64,000 bases of DNA from Actinomycetota bacterium (GTDB taxonomy: Bacteria; Actinomycetota; Acidimicrobiia; IMCC26256; JAENVU01), in the NCBI GenBank assembly GCA_016870395.1, contig VGBT01000008.1, positions 1 to 64,000 of the forward strand, in the 5' to 3' direction. A program made the translations under genes and the position numbers. Position 1 is the first letter of the stretch, and the number at the start of each line of letters is the position of its first letter. The notes below the pieces were generated by a model that saw nothing but the letters and a program-made list of their open reading frames with translations, ran no database searches and was not told the DNA's origin. Positions 9,285-17,217 of the stretch are shown piece by piece.

Positions 9285-9958
9285 GCCGGTCGGTGGCGTG
9301 GGGCGTCGGGCAGTACGAGGTGTCGGACCGCACCCGCGTCGCGTGGGAGGTCGGCCATGACGAGATCGACCGGGCGATCGGTGCCGGGTCGACCGTGCTG
9401 GCCGGCCTGGGCATCAGTGCGGGCGATCGGGTGCTGTTCACGTCGATGCTGTCCGAGGCGGTTCACTTCTGGCCGCTCGTCCTCGCGACGATGCTCGCCG
9501 GCGCGCAGCTGTCCTGCGCAGACGCGGCCCGCGGGGAGGCGCGGCGGGTGCGGATGTTCACCCGGCTGCTGGCGTATCGCGCCGTGCTCGGGATCACCCC
9601 GGCTGTTCTCGACGGGCTCGACGAGCTCGGTGCCGATTACACCGACGTGCTCGGCCGCGTGCCCGTGATCGGAGCGCGCCCGGGCGCGTACGAGCGGCTG
9701 GCGGGCACCGGGCTCGCGCCGCATGACTTCGTGCTCGCCGGACCGGCCGTGGCGATCGCCACCGAGCCGGGCGGTCCCGCGTGGGTAAACCGTGACGAGT
9801 GGGAGCTCGACATCGACGACGGGTGGGTGACCGTCACGAGCCGCCGGCCGCGGCTGACGGGGTTCGACCGGGTGCGCACCGCGGTGCGCGCCTCGGTGGT
9901 GGACGGGCACGGGCTGGTCCCGGCTCGATCGTGGCCCGATCGGGGGCCGAGACCGTGA
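9281..9958 (+). CDS. Truncated ANL-like (AMP-binding N-subdomain) protein
   Basis: 225 aa. VAWEVGHDEIDRAIGAGSTVLAGLGISAGDRVLFTSMLSEAVHFWPLVLATMLAGAQ looks like the first subdomain of an acyl-CoA synthetase. The phosphate loop, the YGxTE region and the C-terminal lid are absent. GTGA overlap with the preceding ligase and continuous good coding text argue against random decay. It could be a regulatory or partner subunit of the upstream ligase, or a stabilised remnant. Confidence 0.6.
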   Translation: MSRSVAWGVGQYEVSDRTRVAWEVGHDEIDRAIGAGSTVLAGLGISAGDRVLFTSMLSEAVHFWPLVLATMLAGAQLSCADAARGEARRVRMFTRLLAYRAVLGITPAVLDGLDELGADYTDVLGRVPVIGARPGAYERLAGTGLAPHDFVLAGPAVAIATEPGGPAWVNRDEWELDIDDGWVTVTSRRPRLTGFDRVRTAVRASVVDGHGLVPARSWPDRGPRP

Positions 9959-9968
9959 AGGAGCAGCC

Positions 9969-11084
9969 GTGCAGCCGTTGATCAGCGCCGACAACCATGT
10001 GTTCGAACCCGCGACGCTGTGGGAGGAGCGCCTGCCCGCGTCGATGCGCGAGCGCGGCCCGCGGCTCGTGGTCGACGGCGACTGGTACGTGATGGCCCTG
10101 GAAGGCATGCCAAACCGCAAGCTGACCCGTGTGACACCTCCCTCGGAGTCTGCGGCGGCCTCGGGCCGCGACGCCGAGCGCAACGCAGAGAAGCAGCGGC
10201 GCCGGGCGGTGCTCGGCCGTAGCGGCGGTGCCGACGTCGACGACCGGAAGCGCGACATGGCGATGGACGGTGTCGTCGCGGAGGTGATCTACCCGACGTT
10301 CGGGCTCTTCGTGGACATGATCGAGGACGCGGAGCTCGCGATGGCCTGCGCGCGGGTCTACAACGACTGGCTGGCCGACACCTTCATCGGCGCGGGCGAG
10401 GTGTTCGTGCCGAGTGCCATCGTGCCGATCCGCGACGTGCCGAGCGCGACGGCCGAGATGGAACGCGTCGCCGGCCTCGGGTTCCGCTCGGCGCTCATCC
10501 CGACGACACCGCCCCCCGGCATCCCGTACAACCGTCCCGAGTACGACCCGATCTGGGCGGTCGCGGCCGAGGCGACGATGCCGCTCTCACTGCACACGGG
10601 AACAGGCGCGCTGCCGAGCGCGGAGAAGGGACCGGGCGGGGCGGTGATCAACTACGCCAAGGTCGGGCTGCTCTCGGCGGAGACGCTGTGCTACTTCGCG
10701 GCGTCGGGGGTGCTGGAGCGGTTCCCCGGCCTGCGGCTCGTGTTCGTGGAGACCGGTGCCGGCTGGTTCGCGTACTGCTGCGAGCGCATGGACGAGGCGT
10801 TCGAGGAGCACGAGCAGTGGGTGAGACCGAAACTGGCCGAACGACCGAGCCACTACGCGAAGAGCCAGTGCTTCGTGACCCTCGGCGCCGACCGGGCGCC
10901 GCTGCTCGCCCGAGAGATCACGGGGATCGGACCACTGCTCTGGGCCAGCGACTACCCGCACCCCGAGGGGACGTTTCCGCACAGCCAGGAAGCGGTCACC
11001 CGCATCTTCGAAGGGCTGAGCGACGCGGACCTCGCGGCGGTCACGCACGACAACGCCGCCCGGCTCTACGGGATCTCGGCATGA
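9969..11084 (+). CDS. Amidohydrolase family 2 (ACMSD-like TIM barrel) protein
   Basis: 371 aa. It starts LISADNHVFEPATLWEERLP, the metal-site opening of the family (here DNHV rather than DxHxH). Central TMPLSLHTGTGAL supplies a His ligand and C-terminal LLWASDYPHPEGTFP the last Asp/His. Members are hydrolases or non-oxidative decarboxylases of acyl or aromatic acids. GTG 9969 follows AAGGAGCAGCC. Its stop overlaps the next ATG, so it belongs to the same transcription unit. The exact reaction is unassigned. Confidence 0.78.
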   Translation: MQPLISADNHVFEPATLWEERLPASMRERGPRLVVDGDWYVMALEGMPNRKLTRVTPPSESAAASGRDAERNAEKQRRRAVLGRSGGADVDDRKRDMAMDGVVAEVIYPTFGLFVDMIEDAELAMACARVYNDWLADTFIGAGEVFVPSAIVPIRDVPSATAEMERVAGLGFRSALIPTTPPPGIPYNRPEYDPIWAVAAEATMPLSLHTGTGALPSAEKGPGGAVINYAKVGLLSAETLCYFAASGVLERFPGLRLVFVETGAGWFAYCCERMDEAFEEHEQWVRPKLAERPSHYAKSQCFVTLGADRAPLLAREITGIGPLLWASDYPHPEGTFPHSQEAVTRIFEGLSDADLAAVTHDNAARLYGISA

Positions 11085-12286
11085 ACGAGGGCGACGGGCT
11101 GACGATGCGGGACCGCACGGCGATCGTGGGCGTGGGCGCCACGCCGTACTACAAGCGCGGCGAGTCCGTGCCGCAGCTCCCAATGGAGCTCGCGGCGAAG
11201 GCGCTGCTCGCCGCGTGTGCCGATGCGGGGCTCGACGTGCACGACGTCGACGGGTTTGCGCTCTACTCGATGGGCTTCGACACGAGCCTGTTCGCGCAGT
11301 GGCTGGGCATCGACGTGCGCTTCGCGGGGATGCTCACCGGCGGGGGTGGGGGAGCGGCCGGTTCGGTGGGCCTGGCCGCGGCTGCGATCGTGAGCGGCCA
11401 GGCCGACTGCGTCGCGTCGATCATGACGCTGCAACAGGCCGCGTCGCGCTTCGGTGCCAGTTACGCGCCGAGGGGCAAGCCCGGCGCCACCTACAGCGCA
11501 CCGCCGTCGCCGGAGGGCAGCTTCATCCAGCCGTCGGGGCTGATGGGTCCGGGACAGATGTTCGCGGTCCTCGCGCAGCGGCACATGCACCGGTACGGCA
11601 CCACGCGCGAGCACTTCGCTGAGGTGGCGATCAGCACGCGCAACAACGCGATCCGACGGCCGACCGCGTTGATGCAGAAGCCGCTCACACTCGACGAGTA
11701 CTTCGACGCTCGGATGATCGCCGACCCGCTGTGCTTGTTCGACTTCTGCCTGGAGTGCGACGGCGCCGTTGCCGTGATCACAATGAGCGCGGAGCGGGCT
11801 TGTGACTGCGCGCAACCACCGGTGTACGTGGCTGCGTCCGCGAACGGCGGGGCCGGCAAGTGGGGACAGGCGATCACGTGGTTCGGCATGCCCGACGAGT
11901 ACTTCGCCTCCAGTGGTCACCGGACCGTCGCCGCCGACGCGTACCGCATGGCCGACATCGGTCCGGCCGACGTCGACGTGGCGCTGCTCTACGACCACTT
12001 CTCGCCGATGGTGATCATGCAGCTCGAGGACTACGGGTTCTGCCCGATCGGCGAAGGGGGCCGGTTCGTCGCGGACGGCAACATCCGGTGGCCGACGGGC
12101 TCGTTGCCGGTGAACACCCACGGCGGCAATCTGAGCGAGGCGTACATCATCGGCATGACGCACGTGAAGGAGGCCGTCGAGCAGCTACGCGGCACTGCCG
12201 TCAACCAGGTGGAGGGTGCAGAGGTCGCGCTCGTCACCGGCGGCCCCGCCTCGATTCCGGTCTCCAACCTCGTCCTCCACCGCTAG
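11081..12286 (+). CDS. Thiolase-like (SCP-x/Ltp2-type) protein
   Basis: 401 aa. The thiolase fold is recognisable from AIVGVGATPYYKRG at the N-terminus, GGGGGAAGSVGLAAAAIVSGQADCV and NTHGGNLSEAYIIGMTHVKEA near the C-terminus. I do not see the catalytic Cys in its usual nucleophile context, and the GHPxG signature is replaced (AYIIG). This fits the Ltp2-type acyl-CoA aldolases that pair with a DUF35 protein better than a true thiolase, and such a DUF35 gene follows directly. ATG 11081 overlaps the amidohydrolase stop. Confidence 0.75.
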   Translation: MNEGDGLTMRDRTAIVGVGATPYYKRGESVPQLPMELAAKALLAACADAGLDVHDVDGFALYSMGFDTSLFAQWLGIDVRFAGMLTGGGGGAAGSVGLAAAAIVSGQADCVASIMTLQQAASRFGASYAPRGKPGATYSAPPSPEGSFIQPSGLMGPGQMFAVLAQRHMHRYGTTREHFAEVAISTRNNAIRRPTALMQKPLTLDEYFDARMIADPLCLFDFCLECDGAVAVITMSAERACDCAQPPVYVAASANGGAGKWGQAITWFGMPDEYFASSGHRTVAADAYRMADIGPADVDVALLYDHFSPMVIMQLEDYGFCPIGEGGRFVADGNIRWPTGSLPVNTHGGNLSEAYIIGMTHVKEAVEQLRGTAVNQVEGAEVALVTGGPASIPVSNLVLHR

Positions 12287-12296
12287 GAGCACCCAG

Positions 12297-12719
12297 ATGC
12301 AGGGAGTCCCCCCGGCCGACGTGATCCGCCTCATGCCGAACGTGTGGACCGAGCCGTTCTGGCGCGCCACCGCCGAGCACCGGATGGTGGTGCCGCGCTG
12401 CACCGCTTGCGGCACCTTCCGCTTGCCGCCGACGCCATTCTGCCCATCGTGTGCGTCACAGGACCTGGAGTGGGTCGAGCACGACGGGCGCGGCACGATC
12501 TACAGCTTCACGGTGATCCGCCACGCGGTGATTCCCGACGTGCTCGACGCGCTGCCGTTGATCGCGGCCGTGGTCGAGCTGCCCGGCACCGGTGGTTGCC
12601 GGCTGGTGGGCAACGTCGTGGGGGTCGCGCCGGAGGAGGTCCGCATCAGCCAGGAGGTCACGGTCGACTGGTACGACGTGCGCGAGGGCGAGACCGTGCC
12701 GGTGTTCCGGCTCGCGTGA
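12297..12719 (+). CDS. DUF35 OB-fold/zinc-ribbon acyl-CoA-associated protein
   Basis: 140 aa from ATG 12297. A zinc ribbon (CTACG, then CPSC) at residues ~33-52 precedes an OB-fold region with GRGTIYSFTVIRH. DUF35 proteins bind thiolase-like partners and acyl-CoA, and the partner is the gene immediately upstream (10-base gap, with TAGGAGC at the junction). The ORF track start at 12216 would overlap the thiolase-like gene and is rejected. Together they could form a CoA-dependent aldolase or condensation complex (inference). Confidence 0.85.
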   Translation: MQGVPPADVIRLMPNVWTEPFWRATAEHRMVVPRCTACGTFRLPPTPFCPSCASQDLEWVEHDGRGTIYSFTVIRHAVIPDVLDALPLIAAVVELPGTGGCRLVGNVVGVAPEEVRISQEVTVDWYDVREGETVPVFRLA

Positions 12720-12726
12720 GTGCCTG

Positions 12727-14271
12727 ATGTCACCGACGCGACGGCTCGTGCTCCACGACGTGCTCGCGCAGCACGCGCGAGCACGAGGCGCGGAGCTGGC
12801 CGTCGGCGACGGTGACGTGCTTCTGACGTGGTCGGAGCTCGCGGAGCGGGTCGACCGGTGCGCGGGGGCGCTCCGCGCGGAGGGCGTGGGCAGGGGCGAT
12901 CGGGTGCTCTGGCTCGGCCAGAACAGCTTTCGGGTGCTGGAGCTGCTCCTCGGGTGCTCACGCCTCGGGGCGCTGTTCTGTGCCGCGAACTGGCGGCAGC
13001 GGGCGGGCGAGCTGGCCTTCGTGGTCGACGACCTCACGCCGGCTGTGCTGTTCACCCAGGCCGAGGAGGTGGGCGACGAGGTGGCAGCCGGGCTGAGCGT
13101 CGCGGACCATCGAGCCCGGACGATCCGGCACGACGCCGATGGTGCCGAGGGGTACGAGGCATGGTGCGCTAGCGCGCCGGCACGCGAGATCGACGACCTG
13201 ACGGAGCCCGGCGACGCGCTGCTCTGCACGTACACGGCGGCGTTCGACGGGCGGCCGAACGCGGCGATGCTCCCGCACCGCGCGATTGTCGCCCAGGGGC
13301 TGCTGATGGGGCCGTGGATGGGGGTGAGTGCCCGGTCGCGGTACCTCGCGGCGGGGCCGTTGTTCCACGTGGGCGTGTGGATGGAGGGCTTCGCGACGTT
13401 CCTCGCCGGCGGTGCCAACGTGTTCGTGCGCCGCAGCGACGGTGAGGCGCTGTGCCGGGCTATCGCGGACTTCGGTTGCACGAGCGGGTACGTGGTGGGA
13501 CCGATGGTGGACGCGGTGGTTGCGGCGAACGAGGGCGGCCGCTTCGACCTGTCGTCGATGCGCGGCCGGCGTGGGCATCCGGCGTACGACGCCTGGGTCG
13601 GGGTGGACGACTCGCCGTGGGGCCGTCGGCCCGGCGGGTACGGGCAGACGGAGACGATGGGCATGTCGACGTTCGCGCTCCTGTCGTCGGCCGACGAGCT
13701 CGGCACGCACGGGCGGCCGTCGCCGCTGGTGCAGGTGCGCGTGGTCGACCCCGACGGCGCCGACGTGCCGGTCGGGGAGACCGGCGAGATCCTGGTGCGG
13801 GGCGAGACCGTGATGTGCGGGTACTGGAACCGGCCCGAGCTCAACGCGGTTCGGTCGCGGGGGGGCTGGCACCACACCAACGACCTCGGTTGCTACGAGG
13901 TCGATGGGTCGTTCTCGTTCGTCGCGCCGAAGGGACGGATGCTCAAGAGCGGGGCGGAGAACATCTACCCCGAGGAGGTGGAGCAGGCGCTGCGGACGCA
14001 CCCGGCGGTTGCTGAGGTCGCGGTGATCGGCGTGCCCGACGAGGTGTGGGTGCAGAGCGTGAAGGCGATCGTCGTGCGGCAGGCGGCAGCGACCGTGACC
14101 GAGGCGGAGCTGATCGAGCATTGCCGGGCGCGTATCGCCGGGTACAAGAAGCCGCGTACGGTCGTCTTCGTCGAGGCGCTGCCGCGCGCCGGCTGGCAGG
14201 TCGACTACGCCGCGCTCGACGCCGCACACGGCGGCGGCAGCTACCCTGGCGGCAACAACCGCCCCGTCTGA
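12727..14271 (+). CDS. AMP-binding acyl-CoA synthetase-like protein with degenerate motifs
   Basis: 514 aa from ATG 12727. The ANL fold is full length (GYGQTETMG, HTNDLGCYEVDGSF, GAENIYPEEVEQALRTHPAV). However, the phosphate loop reads TYTAAFDGRPNAAMLPH instead of TSGTTGxPK, and the C-terminal catalytic segment reads PRAGWQVDYAAL where PRxxxGKxxK is expected, so the adenylation lysine is missing. It may be a specialised or non-adenylating member. It is the last gene of the TetR-headed cluster. Confidence 0.8.
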   Translation: MSPTRRLVLHDVLAQHARARGAELAVGDGDVLLTWSELAERVDRCAGALRAEGVGRGDRVLWLGQNSFRVLELLLGCSRLGALFCAANWRQRAGELAFVVDDLTPAVLFTQAEEVGDEVAAGLSVADHRARTIRHDADGAEGYEAWCASAPAREIDDLTEPGDALLCTYTAAFDGRPNAAMLPHRAIVAQGLLMGPWMGVSARSRYLAAGPLFHVGVWMEGFATFLAGGANVFVRRSDGEALCRAIADFGCTSGYVVGPMVDAVVAANEGGRFDLSSMRGRRGHPAYDAWVGVDDSPWGRRPGGYGQTETMGMSTFALLSSADELGTHGRPSPLVQVRVVDPDGADVPVGETGEILVRGETVMCGYWNRPELNAVRSRGGWHHTNDLGCYEVDGSFSFVAPKGRMLKSGAENIYPEEVEQALRTHPAVAEVAVIGVPDEVWVQSVKAIVVRQAAATVTEAELIEHCRARIAGYKKPRTVVFVEALPRAGWQVDYAALDAAHGGGSYPGGNNRPV

Positions 14272-14309
14272 CCGGCACGCCCTCCCTCCTTCCCCCCGGG
14301 TTGTTGCCG

Positions 14310-14330
14310 GAGGAGCGGTATGCGCTCCTC
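14310..14330 (+). terminator. Hairpin after the catabolic cluster
   Basis: GAGGAGCG-GTATG-CGCTCCTC is a perfect 8-bp stem with a 5-nt loop, 38 bases after the acyl-CoA synthetase stop. No U-tract follows. Confidence 0.5.
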
Positions 14331-14446
14331 AGCGCACAATCTCGCCCAACGGGGCCGGGGCCAAACTCGAAGTGCAGATCGGCGCCACGGAGGTGCTCGC
14401 CGAGCGTTGTCACCACGAGGGGTCCCTCGGCCGCACTGTGCGAAGG

Positions 14447-14466
14447 GGCGGTTCCGCGGAGCCGCC
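14447..14466. repeat. Dispersed palindrome, copy A
   Basis: GGCGGTTCCGCGGAGCCGCC, one base from the perfect 20-bp palindrome of copy B. It lies in the non-coding strip before the small membrane protein. Confidence 0.6.
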
Positions 14467-14503
14467 GTTGCGGAGATGCTGGCCGAGTGCAAGCCTGGTG
14501 TCC

Positions 14504-14842
14504 GTGGCATCGAGCGTAGGAGTGCTGCTGGGACTTGGGTACCTCGTCGGACTCGTCGCCGCCCTGTGGTGCGGGCGGGACCTCCGCCGGATCCCGACCC
14601 GGGTGTGGTTCTCGTCGGGTTTCGACGAGCGGGCGTGGTACTGGGGTCTCGGCATCTGGTGGGTTCTCGGCGGCTGGGGCGCGCTCGTCCTCGCCCTCGT
14701 GTGGCGTCGCAGCGACGCGCGCGTTGCCCTCCACGAGGAGATGATCGACTCCCGGGCGCTCCGGCGCCTTCGCCCGGTGTCCCCGGATCTGGTTCGGTCG
14801 CCGGACCGGTCCCGCCGGGCGATGTTCCGTCGCCAGGCGTGA
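14504..14842 (+). CDS. Small membrane protein of unknown function
   Basis: About 112 aa from GTG 14504 (GTG 14498 is an alternative). VASSVGVLLGLGYLVGLVAALWCGRDLRRIP is a first membrane helix; WYWGLGIWWVLGGWGALVLALVW is a second. A basic C-terminus with RRLRPVSPDLVRSPDRSRRAMFRRQA follows. No family is recognised. The 5' extension in the ORF track crosses palindrome copy A and looks non-coding. The gene is flanked by palindrome copies A and B. Confidence 0.5.
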   Translation: MASSVGVLLGLGYLVGLVAALWCGRDLRRIPTRVWFSSGFDERAWYWGLGIWWVLGGWGALVLALVWRRSDARVALHEEMIDSRALRRLRPVSPDLVRSPDRSRRAMFRRQA

Positions 14843-14845
14843 GCA

Positions 14846-14865
14846 GGCGGTTCCGCGGAACCGCC
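14846..14865. repeat. Dispersed palindrome, copy B
   Basis: GGCGGTTCCGCGGAACCGCC is a perfect 20-bp palindrome, 3 bases after the stop of the small membrane protein gene. Confidence 0.7.
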
Positions 14866-15118
14866 GTTCAGGTGAGGCTGCGGCGGGTGTCCTTCCTCAG
14901 TAGGACGAGGTGCGGGTCCTCGGCAGGGCTCGCGTCGAGCTCGGGCACCAGGAGGAGGTAGCAGGCACTGGCCTCGGGGCTCTCGGCTCGCTCCCTTTCC
15001 CAGGCGCCGCGGCAGGGGCGAGCGGCTCGGGCTCTGGGCGCGCGCTCGTCGGGGGTGGTGCGGCTAGCGCGCTGGGCAAGAGGACACCTGACCCGCGGAG
15101 TCGCGTGCTCAAAGGCGG

Positions 15119-15146
15119 AAGTAACATAACGAGGATTATGGGCGGT
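15119..15146. other. dif-like / tyrosine-recombinase-type core site candidate
   Basis: CATAA-CGAGGA-TTATG has the inner half-sites and 6-bp spacing of XerC/XerD dif sites and stands out as AT-rich in very GC-rich DNA. The left outer arm (AAGTAA) is plausible, but the right outer arm (GGCGGT) does not match known dif arms. It could be a degenerate dif, an element attachment site or chance. Confidence 0.35.
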
Positions 15147-15333
15147 CCGGCTGCGGCGGGGGGAAGCGGTTGTCGGGTCAAGTCGAGCATTCAGCTCAAG
15201 ACCCGGTCGCGTCCGTTGTCGAGATGGGTGCGCCTAGGCTCAAGAACGCCGACGGCCCCTGGTCCACCCTGCCCGGATCGGGGGCCTCGGCATTTCCCGA
15301 CGCCTCCCCCGTCAGCGGGCAAGATATCGGGAC

Positions 15334-15687
15334 ATGTGGTGTCCGGTGTGTGGCGACGAGTTCGTGGCGAGTGTGACCCGCTGCCCCGACCACGGCGTCG
15401 CGCTCGTGGTCGACCGGCCGACGATATCGCACGAGCCGCCGCACGCCGCCCCCTATGCTCAGGAGTCCCCTCCCGTGCCCGAGTCCCCGCCGCTGCCCGA
15501 GCCCGACGAGGTCGTCGAGTACGACCTCAGCGCCTGGACTGCCGACCAGCACGACGGTGTCGCCGCGTGGCTCGTCGCCGAGAACGTCGCCTACGCGTGG
15601 CCCGAGCCGGGAGTGCTGGCGGTTCCGCGGAATCGCGCGGACGACGTCGAGGAGGCCCTCGGCTACCTCGCGTCCGATTCCGACTGA
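15334..15687 (+). CDS. Small zinc-ribbon protein of unknown function
   Basis: 117 aa. N-terminal CPVCGDEF and CPDHG make a four-ligand zinc knuckle (third Cys at CP, with His). A Pro/Glu-rich linker follows (PPVPESPPLPEP). The C-terminal domain DQHDGVAAWLVAENVAYAWPEPGVLAVPRNRADDVEEALGYL looks like a small alpha/beta signal-transducing module. Palindrome copy C lies inside the 3' end of this gene, encoding AVPRNRAD. No family name assigned. Confidence 0.6.
   Translation: MWCPVCGDEFVASVTRCPDHGVALVVDRPTISHEPPHAAPYAQESPPVPESPPLPEPDEVVEYDLSAWTADQHDGVAAWLVAENVAYAWPEPGVLAVPRNRADDVEEALGYLASDSD
15618..15637. repeat. Dispersed palindrome, copy C (partial, inside a CDS)
   Basis: GGCGGTTCCGCGGAATCGCG shares the GGTTCCGCGGAA core but its right arm is diverged. 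It is within the zinc-ribbon gene, so it may be coincidental. Confidence 0.4.
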
Positions 15688-15696
15688 ACCCGGCGA

Positions 15697-16116
15697 TCAG
15701 GCTTCGGGAACGACGCCCGCGTCGACCAGCACCTCGAGCACGCCCGCGGCCAGCTGCATCTCGGCCAGGTTCTCGATCGGCACCCATTCTGCCTCGGTCG
15801 CGTCGTCGGCGGCCTCGGGCTCGAGTGCGGGGTCGTACACATCGACGAAGAAGTCGAGGATCACGAAGTGGTATGGGGGATCCGCAGCCAGGTCGATGCG
15901 CTCCACCCAGCCGAGGAACCGCTCCACCACCACCTCGAGGCCCGTCTCCTCGGCGACCTCGCGCACCACCGCCTCGCGCAGGTCCTCGCCCAGCTCCACC
16001 CGCCCGCCCGGTACCGACCACGCGCCCTGACCCGGTCCGTGGCCCCGTCGCACCAGGAGGATCTCGTCGTCGCGCCGCGCGACCGCTGCGACCGCGACGA
16101 CCGGCGCGTTCATCAC
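15697..16116 (-). CDS. NUDIX hydrolase
   Basis: 139 aa. The NUDIX box GGRVELGEDLREAVVREVAEETGL is complete (GX5EX7REVXEEXG) at residues ~37-60, so it should hydrolyse a nucleoside diphosphate linked to another moiety with a divalent metal. Substrate is not predictable. GTG 16116 and ATG 16113 are both possible starts. Confidence 0.9.
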   Translation of the reverse strand: MMNAPVVAVAAVARRDDEILLVRRGHGPGQGAWSVPGGRVELGEDLREAVVREVAEETGLEVVVERFLGWVERIDLAADPPYHFVILDFFVDVYDPALEPEAADDATEAEWVPIENLAEMQLAAGVLEVLVDAGVVPEA

Positions 16117-16195
16117 TCCGGCGCCTGCGCCTTCGGCGGGTGCCGCTCGGGCCCCGCTCCGCGTCTGCCTCTGTCCGCATGACTCGTGGCTCCGC

Positions 16196-16666
16196 TCATT
16201 CCCGCAGGCTCCGGTGCATCACGAGGGCCCGCGCGGTGAGCCCCGCGCCCTCGAAGAAGTTCTTCGCGGCCCGGTGCCCGGGCAGCGCGAGCGCGTCGAT
16301 ACCGACACATCCGCGTTCGCGGCACCATGTCACCATCGCGGCGAGCACCTGCTCCCCCACTCCCACGCCGCGTGCGTCGGGTGTGACGTAGAGCTCGTCG
16401 ATCACTCCGAGGTCCTCGCCGTCGTGCAGCGGCTCCACGACGCACACGCCGAAACCCACGACCGCGCCTTCGATCGTTCCCGCGACCACGCACACGTCGT
16501 CGCGGCCGATGAGTGCCTCGAAGGCCGCGGCATCGGGGGCGAACCGGGCTTCGCGTTGGGACCACACGGCGCCGCCGCGCATGGGCGTGAGCTCGGCGCG
16601 CAGCTCCTCGGTGAGCGCCACGATCACCCCGACGTCATCGGCGACCGCGAAGCGGGCGGCTTCCAC
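16196..16666 (-). CDS. GNAT-family N-acetyltransferase
   Basis: 156 aa. The acetyl-CoA binding signature is in ELYVTPDARGVGVGEQVLAAMV, followed by the C-terminal ALPGHRAAKNFFEGAGLTARALVMHRSL typical of the fold. Substrate unknown. It ends 79 bases from the NUDIX start and is transcribed the same way. Confidence 0.88.
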   Translation of the reverse strand: MEAARFAVADDVGVIVALTEELRAELTPMRGGAVWSQREARFAPDAAAFEALIGRDDVCVVAGTIEGAVVGFGVCVVEPLHDGEDLGVIDELYVTPDARGVGVGEQVLAAMVTWCRERGCVGIDALALPGHRAAKNFFEGAGLTARALVMHRSLRE

Positions 16667-16668
16667 GC

Positions 16669-17217
16669 TCAGTCCGTGAGCTGGGTGATCTTGCCGAGGA
16701 TCGTGTTGCGGCCCCGGTGCGCGGATTCGTAGGCGCGCACCGCGGCGAGCTCATCCGGGGTGAGGCCGTCGAGTCGGTCAACCACCTGCGACGCCGAGAG
16801 CTGGTCGTAGTCGGGAATCGCGAGCGCGGGCACCTCGACCGGCGGGGCGACCGCCGCCTCGGGTGCAGGCGCGCCTCGGGGCGCGGGCGCTCCGCCGCCG
16901 GGCGAACCGTTGCCGTTGCGTGGCATCAAGAGGCCGTTGATCTTCTGGTCGGCCATCTGGCGCACCTCGCCGACGCGCTGCTCGGCCTGCTGGCGCACCA
17001 CGGGGCCGGCGAACTTCACCGCGAGCTGGCCGACGGACTTGTACCGGTTCGCCTGCTGCTGGGCCTGCTTGCGCTGCTGGTCGAGCTCGGTCTGACCACG
17101 GGCCACGAACATCTTGAAAAAGGTCGGCACGGTGTCCCTGGCGAACATCGCGATGCCGATCGGCGCGTGGACAAACAGGTCGACGCAGCGCTCGACCGGC
17201 TTCTTCTCCGGGATCAC
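16669..17217 (-). CDS. Conserved actinobacterial protein, possibly lipid-droplet associated
   Basis: 182 aa. The N-terminus HAPIGIAMFARDTVPTFFKMFVARG is amphipathic and could lie on a membrane or lipid droplet. A basic/Gln-rich helix (DQQRKQAQQQANRYKSVGQ) follows, then a Gly/Pro/Ala linker. The compact C-terminus LSASQVVDRLDGLTPDELAAVRAYESAHRGRNTILGKI resembles actinobacterial proteins annotated as lipid-droplet associated, from memory only. Its ATG overlaps the lnt stop by 4 bases. Confidence 0.6.
   Translation of the reverse strand: MIPEKKPVERCVDLFVHAPIGIAMFARDTVPTFFKMFVARGQTELDQQRKQAQQQANRYKSVGQLAVKFAGPVVRQQAEQRVGEVRQMADQKINGLLMPRNGNGSPGGGAPAPRGAPAPEAAVAPPVEVPALAIPDYDQLSASQVVDRLDGLTPDELAAVRAYESAHRGRNTILGKITQLTD

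Larger units (their letters stand above)
14843..15333. other. Gene-free strip of ~490 bases
   Basis: No credible gene seen. It holds palindrome copy B at its left end and a dif-like CATAA-N6-TTATG site at 15125-15140. The long plus-strand frame across it (ORF track 14910-16391) has unnatural Arg/Pro/Gly-rich text. Confidence 0.6.

Noticed and set aside
7213-14332. TATGCGCTCCTC shared near 7214 and 14319
   Set aside because: A 12-base match is expected by chance many times in 64 kb.
14910-16391. 493-aa plus-strand ORF across the gene-poor strip
   Set aside because: Low-complexity Arg/Pro/Gly text and it overlaps the NUDIX and zinc-ribbon genes.
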